DNA of 64,000 bases from contig NZ_CP047593.1 in the NCBI RefSeq assembly GCF_009905215.1, positions 2,422,900 to 2,486,899 on the forward strand, read 5' to 3'. This document shows, piece after piece, positions 16,825-25,470 of this stretch. The notes under the pieces were generated by a model that was not told where the DNA came from, did no database searches, and was given only the letters and a program-made list of their open reading frames with translations. Position 1 is the stretch's first letter; each line of letters begins with the position of its first letter. The DNA is from Tichowtungia aerotolerans. Lineage in GTDB: Bacteria > Verrucomicrobiota > Kiritimatiellia > Kiritimatiellales > Tichowtungiaceae. The position numbers and the translations under genes are program-made.

Positions 16825-17784
16825 ATGGGAACAAGAGTTGTTGTGAACGATTCGATGAATGTTTTTTTGGATTTCGATATTGGCGGAGATGTGGATGACA
16901 TGATGTGCCTGGCATTTTTGCTGGCATGTGATGAGTTTGATCTGAAAGGAATTTCCACCGTGTTGTGGAACGTATGGGAACGGGCGGAAGAAGCTTTGAC
17001 CTTTTTGCAGGCCGCCGGTCATTGTCACGTTCCGGTTGCTTGCGGGTGTTCATCAACAATGGCGCCCAATTTTCGCCATCCGGACCGCATTGGATATGAC
17101 CAATGGGCACGGGGTTTTAAGCTGTGTGAACAGGCGCAAATTGCCGGGTTTGAGGATTCTGCCGACAGGCCGCTTCCCATTCATGGAGTGGATTTTCTGA
17201 TTGATCGCTGTATGCGTGAGCATGAGCAGGTGATTCCGGTTCTGACGGCGGTGCTGACTGATATGGCAATGGCTTTGGTGAAGGAGCCGCGTCTTTGTGA
17301 CGTTGTGCCTCAGCTGGCCATTATGGCGGGAGAATTTGAAAGCGACCATATTGAACAGAATATTCGCTGCGATGTAACAGCCGCTGATATTGTATTTCGT
17401 TCTAATTTAAAAGCTACAGTGATTCCGTTCAAGGTCGGTGTTGACTGCCGGCTTTGTGAAGAGGAAGTCCGGGCAATTGGAGAGTCGGAAAAACCGTCAT
17501 TAAAGTTGTTATACAGAGCGATTCGAGGTTGGCAGGAATATTGCAGGGAAGACAGTGCGTTGGCAGGGCCCTGTCTCTTCGATCCATGCGTTCCGATAGC
17601 GCTGCTTCGACCTGAGTTTTTTCAATGGAAACAGGGCCGGGTTTTAGTAGATACCGGCGCGGGCGACAGCTGCGGCAGGACCCGGTTTGAGGAGGATGCG
17701 CTTGGTCCGCATCGACTGGCCGTCAGTGTAGACCGTGATCTGGTGGTTGGGTTTTTTATGGAACGTATTCTGGGTAATGCATAA
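16825..17784 (+). CDS. nucleoside hydrolase-fold protein 1
   Basis: Protein of about 319 residues (309 if the ATG at 16855 is used; neither start has a good ribosome site). The calcium-binding motif of inosine-uridine nucleoside hydrolases is present as DFDIGGDVDDMMCLA near the N-terminus, with a later Asp in DTGAGDSCGRT. In the family these enzymes cut the N-glycosidic bond of ribonucleosides. In a polysaccharide island the substrate may differ. No signal peptide is seen, so it is likely cytoplasmic. It is related to the protein at 45117 only in fold and motif. Confidence 0.75.
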   Translation: MGTRVVVNDSMNVFLDFDIGGDVDDMMCLAFLLACDEFDLKGISTVLWNVWERAEEALTFLQAAGHCHVPVACGCSSTMAPNFRHPDRIGYDQWARGFKLCEQAQIAGFEDSADRPLPIHGVDFLIDRCMREHEQVIPVLTAVLTDMAMALVKEPRLCDVVPQLAIMAGEFESDHIEQNIRCDVTAADIVFRSNLKATVIPFKVGVDCRLCEEEVRAIGESEKPSLKLLYRAIRGWQEYCREDSALAGPCLFDPCVPIALLRPEFFQWKQGRVLVDTGAGDSCGRTRFEEDALGPHRLAVSVDRDLVVGFFMERILGNA

Positions 17785-17844
17785 GGCCTCCACACAATCA
17801 TTCAGGAGATTGTTTCAGTTTGGAGAGAAACATGAATCCGGACA

Positions 17845-17904
17845 GGTTCCAATGTTTGGAACCGACTGCGTCGGGGCATGTGTTGTTTTTCCAAACATCG
17901 GAAA
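17845..17904. terminator. paired palindromes between convergent genes, possible two-way terminator
   Basis: Two copies of the dispersed palindrome in inverted relation. The first (17845-17863) is GGTTCCAA, TGT, TTGGAACC. The second (17889-17903) is TTCCAA, ACA, TCGGAA with flanking T and A runs. They lie between the stops of the nucleoside-hydrolase gene (+) and AraC paralogue 2 (-). A hairpin with a run of T or A on either side suits termination in both directions. Confidence 0.5.
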
Positions 17905-17917
17905 ATCCCGGTATGAA

Positions 17918-18670
17918 TTATGAATCGGAGGAAGACGGCTTGTTTCGGAATGCTGATGGAGTGGCGCCGGTTATATTCTTAAACATTTTCGAGAAATAGT
18001 ATGGGTTTTCGACTCCGCAGTTTTCGGCAATTTTTGCGATTGGGAAGTCGGTGTTTAGAAGAAGGTGTTTTGCATGTTCAATTCGGGCATTGATAATCGC
18101 TTTGATCGGTGACTGTCCGGTATATTGGGTGAAGAGATGCCGAAAATAATTTTTGCTGATGAACAGTTGTCCCGCGACTTCATCAATGGAAAGGTTGCCA
18201 TCTTTCCCCTCAATAATTTTCATGGCTTTTGAAATCAGGGCCTGTTTCCGATCCTGTGGAACATTTTCGTTGATCGCTCTCTGGATCAGTCCGGTGATGG
18301 TCGTTGCCAGTCCTTTTGTTACAAGGGAGTATGCCGGACGCTGGTAGGAGAGTTCTTCCATCAGTTTTTCTAAATAGTCTTTGATTTTTCCGTCGGCGTC
18401 CACCCAGAGCCCAATCGGGGAATCCAGCTCGCAGTTATCGAACCGCAGGCAGATAGAGGTAATGTCTGATTCCGATGTCTGGCTGTGGGTTGTATTGGGG
18501 GGAATCAGACAGAAACAATTGCTTTGAATTCGATAAATGTCATCTCCAATCATGGTTTGCCCCGTTCCTGATAGAAAATAAACCAATTCCATGGATTCAT
18601 GCCTGTGGTTTTTAGCAGAAATTAAGTCTCCTTTTTCCACCGTTACTTTAAATGCGATTTTTATATCCAT
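17918..18670 (-). CDS. AraC-family regulator, paralogue 2
   Basis: Protein of 250 residues with the same layout as paralogue 1: cupin-like domain (ENHRHESMELVYFLSGTGQT without its first residues matches closely), then two helix-turn-helix motifs (LSIDEVAGQLFISKNYFRHL; IAKIAENCGVENPYYFSKMF). The strong similarity to the proteins at 15889 and 61982 points to duplication within the island. It is divergent from the beta-strand protein gene at 18916, with a weak operator copy in the gap. Confidence 0.88.
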   Translation of the reverse strand: MDIKIAFKVTVEKGDLISAKNHRHESMELVYFLSGTGQTMIGDDIYRIQSNCFCLIPPNTTHSQTSESDITSICLRFDNCELDSPIGLWVDADGKIKDYLEKLMEELSYQRPAYSLVTKGLATTITGLIQRAINENVPQDRKQALISKAMKIIEGKDGNLSIDEVAGQLFISKNYFRHLFTQYTGQSPIKAIINARIEHAKHLLLNTDFPIAKIAENCGVENPYYFSKMFKNITGATPSAFRNKPSSSDS

Positions 18671-18812
18671 AACTGTCCTTTGGCTCTTTCAGTATAGGAG
18701 AGAAACAGGCTTCTCCAAATATTTTATTGAAGGCTTTGAGGATAAAGCATCGGTTTGGGTTGCTGGAGAGAGACTGTCTCATTTGTGAGAAATGACGAAA
18801 GTTTTGAGAGCC

Positions 18813-18846
18813 GAAATTTTAATTTATATAACCGATTCTTCTATTC
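18813..18846 (+). promoter_or_regulatory. island operator, copy 3 (weak left half)
   Basis: The right part is recognisable: ACCG at 18831-18834, four bases, then TTCTATTC at 18839-18846, comparable to GTCTATTG in the copy at 33715. The left half-site position reads TTTAATT and is poor. It lies 70 bp upstream of the gene at 18916. Confidence 0.35.
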
Positions 18847-18915
18847 CACGTATCGAGACTGGACGTAATACTCAATACACTAAGAGAATGTAAATCAATG
18901 ATCAGGAGGTAAGCG

Positions 18916-20298
18916 ATGAGAAGGGCGGTTTGCGTATTCATATTTCTGATGGGAATGGCTGCATGGGCGTTTGCTGGGATCAATTATTATCAGGGGGACG
19001 GAGCAAACAATCTGTTCACGACAGCAGAGAGCTGGTCTTTAGGAGTCTTGACAGAAAACGATACCGTCTATTTTTCTGAAGACGGATGGACCGTTCGTAA
19101 TGAGGTTGCTGCAACGACAGCGTCGGGGTCTGTAGGGCTCAGCCATTTGTACTTTAATTCCAATATTGTAAATAATATTCGCTTTTTCTCTAACTCCGAC
19201 TCCGCGCGTCTTCGGGTGGCCGGCCGAATCAAGATTCTGGAAGGCGTTGCCGGAAAAGTGAATCTGGATGGTCGCTGGAACTTTCGGGATAAAGACCTGA
19301 ATATTGATCATTACGGAACCAACACTCTTGAAATCAGCTGGATTATGGTGGAAACGACCGGAACTCCGGGGGCTGATCTGAATTATTACGGCAATAATAT
19401 GAATAAAATCATAATTCAGTCCGGAACGGCCGGAACCGGTCGGGCGAATTATACGGGACGATCCGCTTTGAGTAGTGTGGATGTGGATCTTTCTGTGGAG
19501 GCAAATTCAACCGGCGGCGGTCTGGGGCTTGGAGCGGATCTTCGATTGAATAACGCTATCTTGAATTTGATCGACAGCGGGACGCTTTCGAATGACATGA
19601 TTACGATCGCAGGATCATTGTCTGTTTTCGACGTTTCCGGCACAACTGATGGAAGTTATTCATATAACGGTGTGATGCGCGGGTTTAAAGGAGCTGTTGC
19701 CGGTAACCTGACTTTAACCGGGGACCTGCTGCCTGGTGATGAAACGGGAGGGATCGGTACGCTGACGTTTGAAGACGAGCTGACGATTGGAGCCACGTGT
19801 GAGGTCGGGTTTGAACTGGCCGCAGCAACAAACGGGGGCTTCGACGTTGTTGCCGGGGGAGCCAGCAGCACATTAACTGTTGATTCCGGTTCATCCTGGA
19901 TTTTTGATTTCAGTGATATTTCGGAAGAGGCAATTACGAACGGTGCTGCTTTTGCAGTGCTGGATGGGTGGTCAACTATTTCAGGGAGCAGCACCAATAT
20001 AACCGTTTCCGGTCTTCCGGATGGATATGTTTTTGGCAGTTCCACTTTATTTACAGCTGGATTTGTGTCGGTTCTTCCCGTTGGGTTTGAAGGACCTGCT
20101 GTGAATTTGTCGGTTGCTGGAAATCGTATGGTAATGGGACTGGATGCGGTTGCCGGCTTTTCATATACGATTCAGTCTACGACGAACCTGGTGGAAGGTT
20201 CCTGGAGTAATATGATGGAAGGCGTTAGTGGCAATGGAATGATTTATATGACGAATGATATCCTGTATCCTCAGGCGTTTTTCCAGATTGTTTATTAA
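18916..20298 (+). CDS. secreted beta-strand protein with C-terminal tail module
   Basis: Protein of 460 residues. It has a signal peptide (MRRAVCVFIFLMGMAAWAFA), then a Gly/Asn/Thr-rich, beta-strand-rich body without recognisable catalytic residues, of the kind found in autotransporter-associated or beta-helix proteins. The last 45 residues are a module shared with several island proteins (SYTIQSTTNLVEGSWSN, ending AFFQIVY). The start has AGGAGGT 7 bp upstream. Its body is closely related to residues 1-460 of the next gene, so the two arose by duplication. Function is unknown; binding of glycan at the cell surface is a guess. Confidence 0.75.
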   Translation: MRRAVCVFIFLMGMAAWAFAGINYYQGDGANNLFTTAESWSLGVLTENDTVYFSEDGWTVRNEVAATTASGSVGLSHLYFNSNIVNNIRFFSNSDSARLRVAGRIKILEGVAGKVNLDGRWNFRDKDLNIDHYGTNTLEISWIMVETTGTPGADLNYYGNNMNKIIIQSGTAGTGRANYTGRSALSSVDVDLSVEANSTGGGLGLGADLRLNNAILNLIDSGTLSNDMITIAGSLSVFDVSGTTDGSYSYNGVMRGFKGAVAGNLTLTGDLLPGDETGGIGTLTFEDELTIGATCEVGFELAAATNGGFDVVAGGASSTLTVDSGSSWIFDFSDISEEAITNGAAFAVLDGWSTISGSSTNITVSGLPDGYVFGSSTLFTAGFVSVLPVGFEGPAVNLSVAGNRMVMGLDAVAGFSYTIQSTTNLVEGSWSNMMEGVSGNGMIYMTNDILYPQAFFQIVY

Positions 20299-20323
20299 TA
20301 ACGAGTCCATCTTCGTACAGATT

Positions 20324-20361
20324 GGGCAGGTCGGCGGATTGATGCGACCTGTCCTTCTTTT
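20324..20361 (+). terminator. hairpin terminator or attenuator between beta-strand genes
   Basis: Ten-base stem (GGGCAGGTCG/CGACCTGTCC, one G-T pair) followed by TTCTTTT. It lies only about 10 bp before the ribosome site of the gene at 20374, and no separate operator copy follows it, so partial read-through to the downstream gene is likely. Confidence 0.7.
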
Positions 20362-20373
20362 GAAAGGAATGCG

Positions 20374-23300
20374 ATGATAAGAAGGCGGCATTGGGTTTTG
20401 ATTGGAGTGCTTATTCTGTTGTATTCGAGATTACCTGTTCTTGCAGCGGATAATTATTATCAAGGCGATGGTGCAAACAATCTGCTGATGACCGCAGCGA
20501 GTTGGTCTTTGGGTGTGCTGTCAGAGAACGATACGGTTTATTTTTCTGAAGACGGCTGGACCGTTCGCAATGAAGTTGCGGCAACGGCAGCGTCCGGATC
20601 TGTGGGACTCACGCATGTGTTTTTCAACAGCAACATTGCCAATGATTTTCGTTTATTTTCAAACTCGGATTCTGCCCGTCTTCGGGTGACCGGCCGGATT
20701 AGAATTTTAGAGGGGGTCACCGGCAAGGTGAATCTGGACGGACGGTGGAACTTTCGCGATACGGATCTGAATGTGGATCATTATGGGAACAACACTCTTG
20801 AAATCAGTTGGATGATGGAGGAAACAAGCGGAACGCCGAACGCCAGCCTGAACTATTACGGGAACAACATGAATCCGATCGTGATTCGACCCGGTACGGC
20901 CGGAACGGGAAAGTCGGATTACACAGGACGAACAGCTTTGGGAAATGTGGATGTCGAGCTTTCTGTGGTTGCAGATGCCGCCGGCGGGGGCTTGGGACTG
21001 GGCGCAGATATCCGCCTGAACAACGCGAGACTGGCCCTGATAGACGGTGGGACGCTTTCAAACGACCAAGTTACCATCACCGGGAGCACATCCGTTTTTG
21101 ATGTCTCCGGAAGAACAACCGGTGGTTATTCATATAATGGTGTGCTGCGGGGATTCAGCGGGAAGGTGGTCGGCAATCTTTCGCTGAGCGGTGAATTGCG
21201 AGCCGGAGACGAAACCGGCGGAATCGGCACGCTCGCATTTGAAGATGAGCTGGAGATTGCATCGGGATGTTCTGTTTATATGGACCTGACCAACAGTGTG
21301 GACGGAGCTTTTGACGTCTTGAGCGGTAACGGAACCGGTGTCCTCGCGGTGGATTCGGGCAGCACGTGGGTCTTTGATTTCAGCGGTTGGGACGGTGATG
21401 AGCTGTCGAACGGAACGGCTATTCCGGTATTGTCTGATTGGGCGGGAATCTCCGGTGCCAGTGTCAATATTACAACGGTGGATCTTCCCTCCGGATACGA
21501 CCTCGACACCTCGGTCCTGTTTGACTCCGGAACGGTGACGATGAACGATGTCGGCGGTGCTCCGGCGATGGATATTGTATCTGATAGAGATCAGGTTGTC
21601 ATTTGTTTGGACGGAGGCTCCGGACGCACCTATACCGTACAAAAGGCCGCCGATTTGGTCGGTGGCGGCTGGAGCAACACCTTTTTCGGGGTGTTGGAGG
21701 ATGGGCAGGTGCGAATCACCAATCATCAGGTTGAGGCTAGTGCGTTTTTCAAAACTTTGGTGATGAACGATGTTTCCTATCTGGGTGAAATGGACGGGTT
21801 TTACCGAAACCGCCGTCTTTTGGATCGAATTCTGGACAGTGGGAATTATCTGCTGACCATTCCGGACTGGCTGCGTGATTCGACGCTGGATTTTCACTAT
21901 ACGATGAAAAGCAATGATTTGGTTTCTTCGTCCGGCAGAGAGATTTTTATGGCGGATAACCTGAATCTGGTCCGGGTGCTTGGCGGCTGGATCACAAACA
22001 GCACGAATCCAACGATTGAAGATGTCAAACAGTACGACCTGTTTTATCTGGATGACTTCGGTGAAGCCGCGTATCGCTGGAATCTTCTGGATGACCGTAT
22101 TGATCCTTTGATTGCGCGTGGATACGCCTGTTCCAACATTACCTTGGTGCTGGATAACATTCCATACGACCTGGCGGAGCAGGTGGAGATCGGTACATAC
22201 GGCCAGTGTGGAATTCCTTCAGACTTTACCGTGTGGGGCGAGTTTATTCGCCAGATGAGTTTGCGGCTTCAGTCCAACTACGGGAACGATGCGAACGGCT
22301 TCCGGTTCAGGATCGGGACCGAGTCACAGAGTGCCGAACGTTTCCAAGGTTTGGAAGAGGACTACTTCAAATTTTACGACTATGCGGAAACCGCGATCAA
22401 ATCCGTGCTTTCCGGCGCGAGTGTTGGCCCGTTCAACCGCGCCCAGGTCGGCGATCCGTCCGATGACATCATCTCCGTGCAGCGGTTGGCTGAACACTGT
22501 GCTTCCGGAACCAATAGTGCCTCCGGAGCAATTGGATCAACCTTCGATTGGGTGGCGCATTCGTTTTATTTTTTGGCGAATACTCTTCATCCGGATGACT
22601 TTGTTCCTGTTTTGAATACGCTGTACAACGATGTGCAGGCCGTGGACGAGAGCTATCATAATCTGCCGCTGGAAGTGCATGAGTTCGGACCGCTCGTAAC
22701 CGAAGGATATCTGGTTGCCTCAGACACCGGTGTGCGGGGTGCCGCGCAGATTTTGGAAACTTTGGTCGATCTGCGCAAAATCGGAATGGATCGTTCCTAT
22801 GAATACAAGCTGGAGGAGCCGCTGGTTCAGGCGGAGGGAAAGGTGCTGATCCACGGTATTGGCTGGCTCTACTGCATCTTCGATCATCTCCGCGGAGGCC
22901 CAAGCTGGAGTCTTCCGGTGGACGTGATCTCCGGCAGCGAAACCAACTCTATCGAAACGTTGGCGGCTGTTGTTGACGATACCACGTATCTGCTGGTTTC
23001 CTGCTGGAATCTGAATCGCAAGGTGACGGAGAGTTCTACGGTCACTGTGAAAATTCCGGTTGGTGTTCACAGTTTTTCCGAGGGTGCTCAGATTGAGCAG
23101 GTTGTGTTTTATGAAAGCAACTCCGTGTATGATGTGATCTGGCAGGATTTTTATGACAACGGCATGCTGTCTGCCGCTCAGATCAGTCAATACGAAAATT
23201 ACGGGAAAGCGGTGACCTGGGCAACGACCGGAAACGGGATGGCTGCGGACGCGGCAGCGGCCAAGCAGTACGTCATCGATAACTGGGAGGGATATGAAGC

Positions 23301-23430
23301 CGTGATGGTCGATTCGCTGGATTTAAAGACCTTTTCCGGAACCGTGCAGTATTTGGATAGCGGAGAGGCAGAGCTCACTTTGGAGCTGCCTGTGCCTTCG
23401 GTGTATGTTGTGAAGATGAGTTCGGACTGA
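20374..23430 (+). CDS. beta-strand protein fused to a clan GH-A-like glycoside hydrolase
   Basis: Protein of 1018 residues. It has a signal peptide, then a body of about 410 residues closely similar to the gene at 18916, then the tail module in the middle (TYTVQKAADLVGGGWSN, about 410-460). About 550 further residues look like a TIM-barrel hydrolase and a beta-sandwich end. Candidate catalytic residues are the Glu in FRFRIGTES (end of a predicted strand 4) and the Glu in LPLEVHEFGPL (strand 7), as in GH39/clan A enzymes. The family is an inference. The start has GAAAGGA upstream. A perfect TTCCAA-N3-TTGGAA palindrome lies at 22342-22356. Confidence 0.7.
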   Translation: MIRRRHWVLIGVLILLYSRLPVLAADNYYQGDGANNLLMTAASWSLGVLSENDTVYFSEDGWTVRNEVAATAASGSVGLTHVFFNSNIANDFRLFSNSDSARLRVTGRIRILEGVTGKVNLDGRWNFRDTDLNVDHYGNNTLEISWMMEETSGTPNASLNYYGNNMNPIVIRPGTAGTGKSDYTGRTALGNVDVELSVVADAAGGGLGLGADIRLNNARLALIDGGTLSNDQVTITGSTSVFDVSGRTTGGYSYNGVLRGFSGKVVGNLSLSGELRAGDETGGIGTLAFEDELEIASGCSVYMDLTNSVDGAFDVLSGNGTGVLAVDSGSTWVFDFSGWDGDELSNGTAIPVLSDWAGISGASVNITTVDLPSGYDLDTSVLFDSGTVTMNDVGGAPAMDIVSDRDQVVICLDGGSGRTYTVQKAADLVGGGWSNTFFGVLEDGQVRITNHQVEASAFFKTLVMNDVSYLGEMDGFYRNRRLLDRILDSGNYLLTIPDWLRDSTLDFHYTMKSNDLVSSSGREIFMADNLNLVRVLGGWITNSTNPTIEDVKQYDLFYLDDFGEAAYRWNLLDDRIDPLIARGYACSNITLVLDNIPYDLAEQVEIGTYGQCGIPSDFTVWGEFIRQMSLRLQSNYGNDANGFRFRIGTESQSAERFQGLEEDYFKFYDYAETAIKSVLSGASVGPFNRAQVGDPSDDIISVQRLAEHCASGTNSASGAIGSTFDWVAHSFYFLANTLHPDDFVPVLNTLYNDVQAVDESYHNLPLEVHEFGPLVTEGYLVASDTGVRGAAQILETLVDLRKIGMDRSYEYKLEEPLVQAEGKVLIHGIGWLYCIFDHLRGGPSWSLPVDVISGSETNSIETLAAVVDDTTYLLVSCWNLNRKVTESSTVTVKIPVGVHSFSEGAQIEQVVFYESNSVYDVIWQDFYDNGMLSAAQISQYENYGKAVTWATTGNGMAADAAAAKQYVIDNWEGYEAVMVDSLDLKTFSGTVQYLDSGEAELTLELPVPSVYVVKMSSD

Positions 23431-23455
23431 GTCGCGAGCAGAGAGGTTTGTTCGG

Positions 23456-23489
23456 AAAAAGTTCATGGACTCGACCGTCTGGTCCATGG
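23456..23489 (+). promoter_or_regulatory. island operator, copy 4 (strong)
   Basis: AAAAA, half-site GTTCATG (23461-23467), 14 bp with ACCG, half-site GTCCATGG (23482-23489). It lies 59 bp before the sulfatase start at 23549. A TATTGTG/TTTTTTAAT stretch 20-30 bp downstream could hold the -10 element. Confidence 0.78.
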
Positions 23490-23548
23490 CTTAAACTGCA
23501 GCTTCTTTGTATTGTGTTTTTTAATAAAAATGAGATATGGAGATAAAA

Positions 23549-25093
23549 ATGGGATTTTTTAATCAGAGAACCTCTGTCGGAAGGAAATGTTTAGTTCGTT
23601 CACTTTCTGCGTTGGGATTGTCTGCCGGTGCAACGTTTGCTGAAGATGCAGTCAAGCCGGATCGACCGAACATTCTGCTGATTGTTGCTGATGATTTGGG
23701 TTACGGAGATGTCGGCTGTTATGGTGCAACTAAAATTAAAACACCGAATATGGACCGGCTCGCCACAGATGGAATTCGGCTGACCGATGCCCATTCGGCG
23801 GCGGCGGTCTGCCAGCCCGCCCGTTATTCGATTCTCAGCGGTCGCTATTGGTGGCGCAGCACTCCCAATCCCGGCTACAGCTATTATTTTGATGAAGGCG
23901 AAATCCTTATGCCGCAGCTGTTGAAGCAGGCCGGTTACCGGACGGTTGGGTTTGGTAAATGGCACCTCGGTTTTGATACCAAGCCGTTTGATATTAATAA
24001 GGCGCTGACGCCGGGCACCAAAGACGCCGGATTCGACTACTATTTCGGCACAACCCGTTCCCATAATGAACCGCCCTTTGTCTTTTTTGAAAACGACCAC
24101 TGCTACAAATACGATCCCGCCGATCCGATTCGCATGATTTCCCAGAAGGAAAAACCGCATCCGTACGGCTGGGGTTCCAGCGAAGGCGGCGCGGCCGCCC
24201 ACGCCGCGCGGCCGGAGGACGAGATCGACCTGGTCCTGACGGACCGCGCGGTTGATTATTTAGAGAAGCAGTCAGATGGGCATCCATTTTTCATGTATCT
24301 GGCTTATACCGCGCCGCACTTCCCAATTGTTCCGAACAAAAAGTTTATCGGAACCAGCGAGGCCGATCGGTACGGCGACTTCGTTCAGCAGCTCGACTTT
24401 TGTGTCGGTCGGGTTTTGGATACGCTTGAGAAAAAAGGAATGACGGATAATACACTTGTGTTCCTGACCAGTGACAACGGTGCGGTGAATACCGGAGAAC
24501 CGTTTACTGCCGGGCATCGTTCAAACGGCGAACTGCTGGGACAGAAAACGGATGCGTGGGACGGCGGACATAAGGTCCCCTGCATCGTGCGTTGGCCTGC
24601 GCGGCTTCCGGGCCGAAAAACGTCCGGTATTCTTTTTGGGCTCAACGATCTGATGGCGACGATTCTGGCGGCGGCTGACGTTCCTGTTCCAAAAGGAACT
24701 GCGCCTGACAGCCTGAACCAGCTTCCGGTGCTGGCGGGAGAGAAACCGTTTGTTCGGACTTCCATGGTGTATCAGGGAGTGCTCGGATTTGCGCTTCGGC
24801 AGGGGCCGTGGGTCTATTTGCCGGAAGCGGGCTCGCAGGGCTTCACCACCGAAGGCCGCTTTGGTGTGCCGTACGAAAAAATGGGATTTGAAAACACCTA
24901 TCGCGACAAAACCGGCAAACTGCTTCCCGATGCGCCGCCGGACCAGCTCTACAACGTCCAGAACGACCCGGGCGAAAAGAAAAACGTGGTTCGCGAACAT
25001 CCGGAAAAAGCAAAGGAGATGGCCGCTGTTTTACAGAAACTTCTCGGCCCCAATCCGCTGCCGGTCGTAAAGCGCCCGAAGCAAAAGCAGTAA
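23549..25093 (+). CDS. secreted sulfatase (Cys-type)
   Basis: Protein of 514 residues with a signal sequence ending near GATFAED. The first metal site is NILLIVADDLGYGDVG, the formylglycine motif C-QPAR is at residue 88, then GKWHLGF and FLTSDNGAVN. Length is normal for arylsulfatase A-type enzymes. The ATG at 23549 has GGAG 7 bp upstream; the ATG four codons earlier overlaps that site, so the later start is chosen. It stands alone with its own operator and is followed by a long hairpin at 25147. Confidence 0.92.
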   Translation: MGFFNQRTSVGRKCLVRSLSALGLSAGATFAEDAVKPDRPNILLIVADDLGYGDVGCYGATKIKTPNMDRLATDGIRLTDAHSAAAVCQPARYSILSGRYWWRSTPNPGYSYYFDEGEILMPQLLKQAGYRTVGFGKWHLGFDTKPFDINKALTPGTKDAGFDYYFGTTRSHNEPPFVFFENDHCYKYDPADPIRMISQKEKPHPYGWGSSEGGAAAHAARPEDEIDLVLTDRAVDYLEKQSDGHPFFMYLAYTAPHFPIVPNKKFIGTSEADRYGDFVQQLDFCVGRVLDTLEKKGMTDNTLVFLTSDNGAVNTGEPFTAGHRSNGELLGQKTDAWDGGHKVPCIVRWPARLPGRKTSGILFGLNDLMATILAAADVPVPKGTAPDSLNQLPVLAGEKPFVRTSMVYQGVLGFALRQGPWVYLPEAGSQGFTTEGRFGVPYEKMGFENTYRDKTGKLLPDAPPDQLYNVQNDPGEKKNVVREHPEKAKEMAAVLQKLLGPNPLPVVKRPKQKQ

Positions 25094-25146
25094 TGTTACG
25101 GATCGTTTCTAATGTGCTTGTTGTTGATACAGCCACATGGTCATTT

Positions 25147-25184
25147 AAATAGATACCCCCGGCTTTAGCCGGGGGTATCTATTT
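25147..25184. terminator. long perfect hairpin after the sulfatase gene
   Basis: Seventeen-base perfect stem (arms 25147-25163 and 25168-25184, core GATACCCCCGGC) around a TTTA loop. A/T-rich ends on both sides allow termination in either direction. It lies about 55 bp after the sulfatase stop. Confidence 0.75.
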
Positions 25185-25278
25185 GAAAGCCTATGCTGAG
25201 AAATATCCTGACAGTCGTGCGGTGATGATGATTCAGGCGTATCAGGAAGGTCAGCTTGAATTCCGTAAAAGAAATTAA
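25183..25278 (+). pseudogene. possible C-terminal gene scrap after the hairpin
   Basis: Thirty-one codons in frame from a TTG, reading LKAYAEKYPDSRAVMMIQAY then QEGQLEFRKRN and a stop. The composition looks like genuine protein, but there is no ribosome site or upstream part. The hairpin abuts its 5-prime side. The rest of 25094-25470 holds the dispersed palindrome at 25337-25351 (one mismatch) and the operator at 25367. Confidence 0.25.
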
Positions 25279-25366
25279 CATCAATTTACAGATGTGAACG
25301 GGGATTATGTTGCGCCGGCGTGCGCCTTTTTTGCATTTCCAGACATTGGAAAACGGTAAAAGGTCC

Positions 25367-25401
25367 AAAAAAGTTCATCTGCTTGCCTGTTTTATCCATG
25401 G
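25367..25401 (+). promoter_or_regulatory. island operator, copy 5 (strong)
   Basis: AAAAAA, half-site GTTCATC (25373-25379), 14 bp (CCTG in the ACCG position), half-site ATCCATGG (25394-25401). The 21-bp period is exact. It lies 70 bp before the GH3 start; TATTATG directly downstream may be the -10 element. Confidence 0.72.
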
Positions 25402-25470
25402 AGGTATTATGCAGGATGCTTGTATCCTAAGGTGTTGTTGAAATGGCGCTTAGGAAAAAGGAGTTGCAGG

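Noticed and set aside
18916-20298. PEP-CTERM/exosortase sorting signal on the beta-strand proteins
   Set aside because: The ends lack a PEP motif, a hydrophobic helix and a basic tail, and no exosortase gene is present.
24694-24708. Palindrome GTTCC-AAAA-GGAAC inside the sulfatase at 23549
   Set aside because: It does not fit the TTCCAA-N3-TTGGAA pattern and occurs only once that I noticed, so it may be chance.
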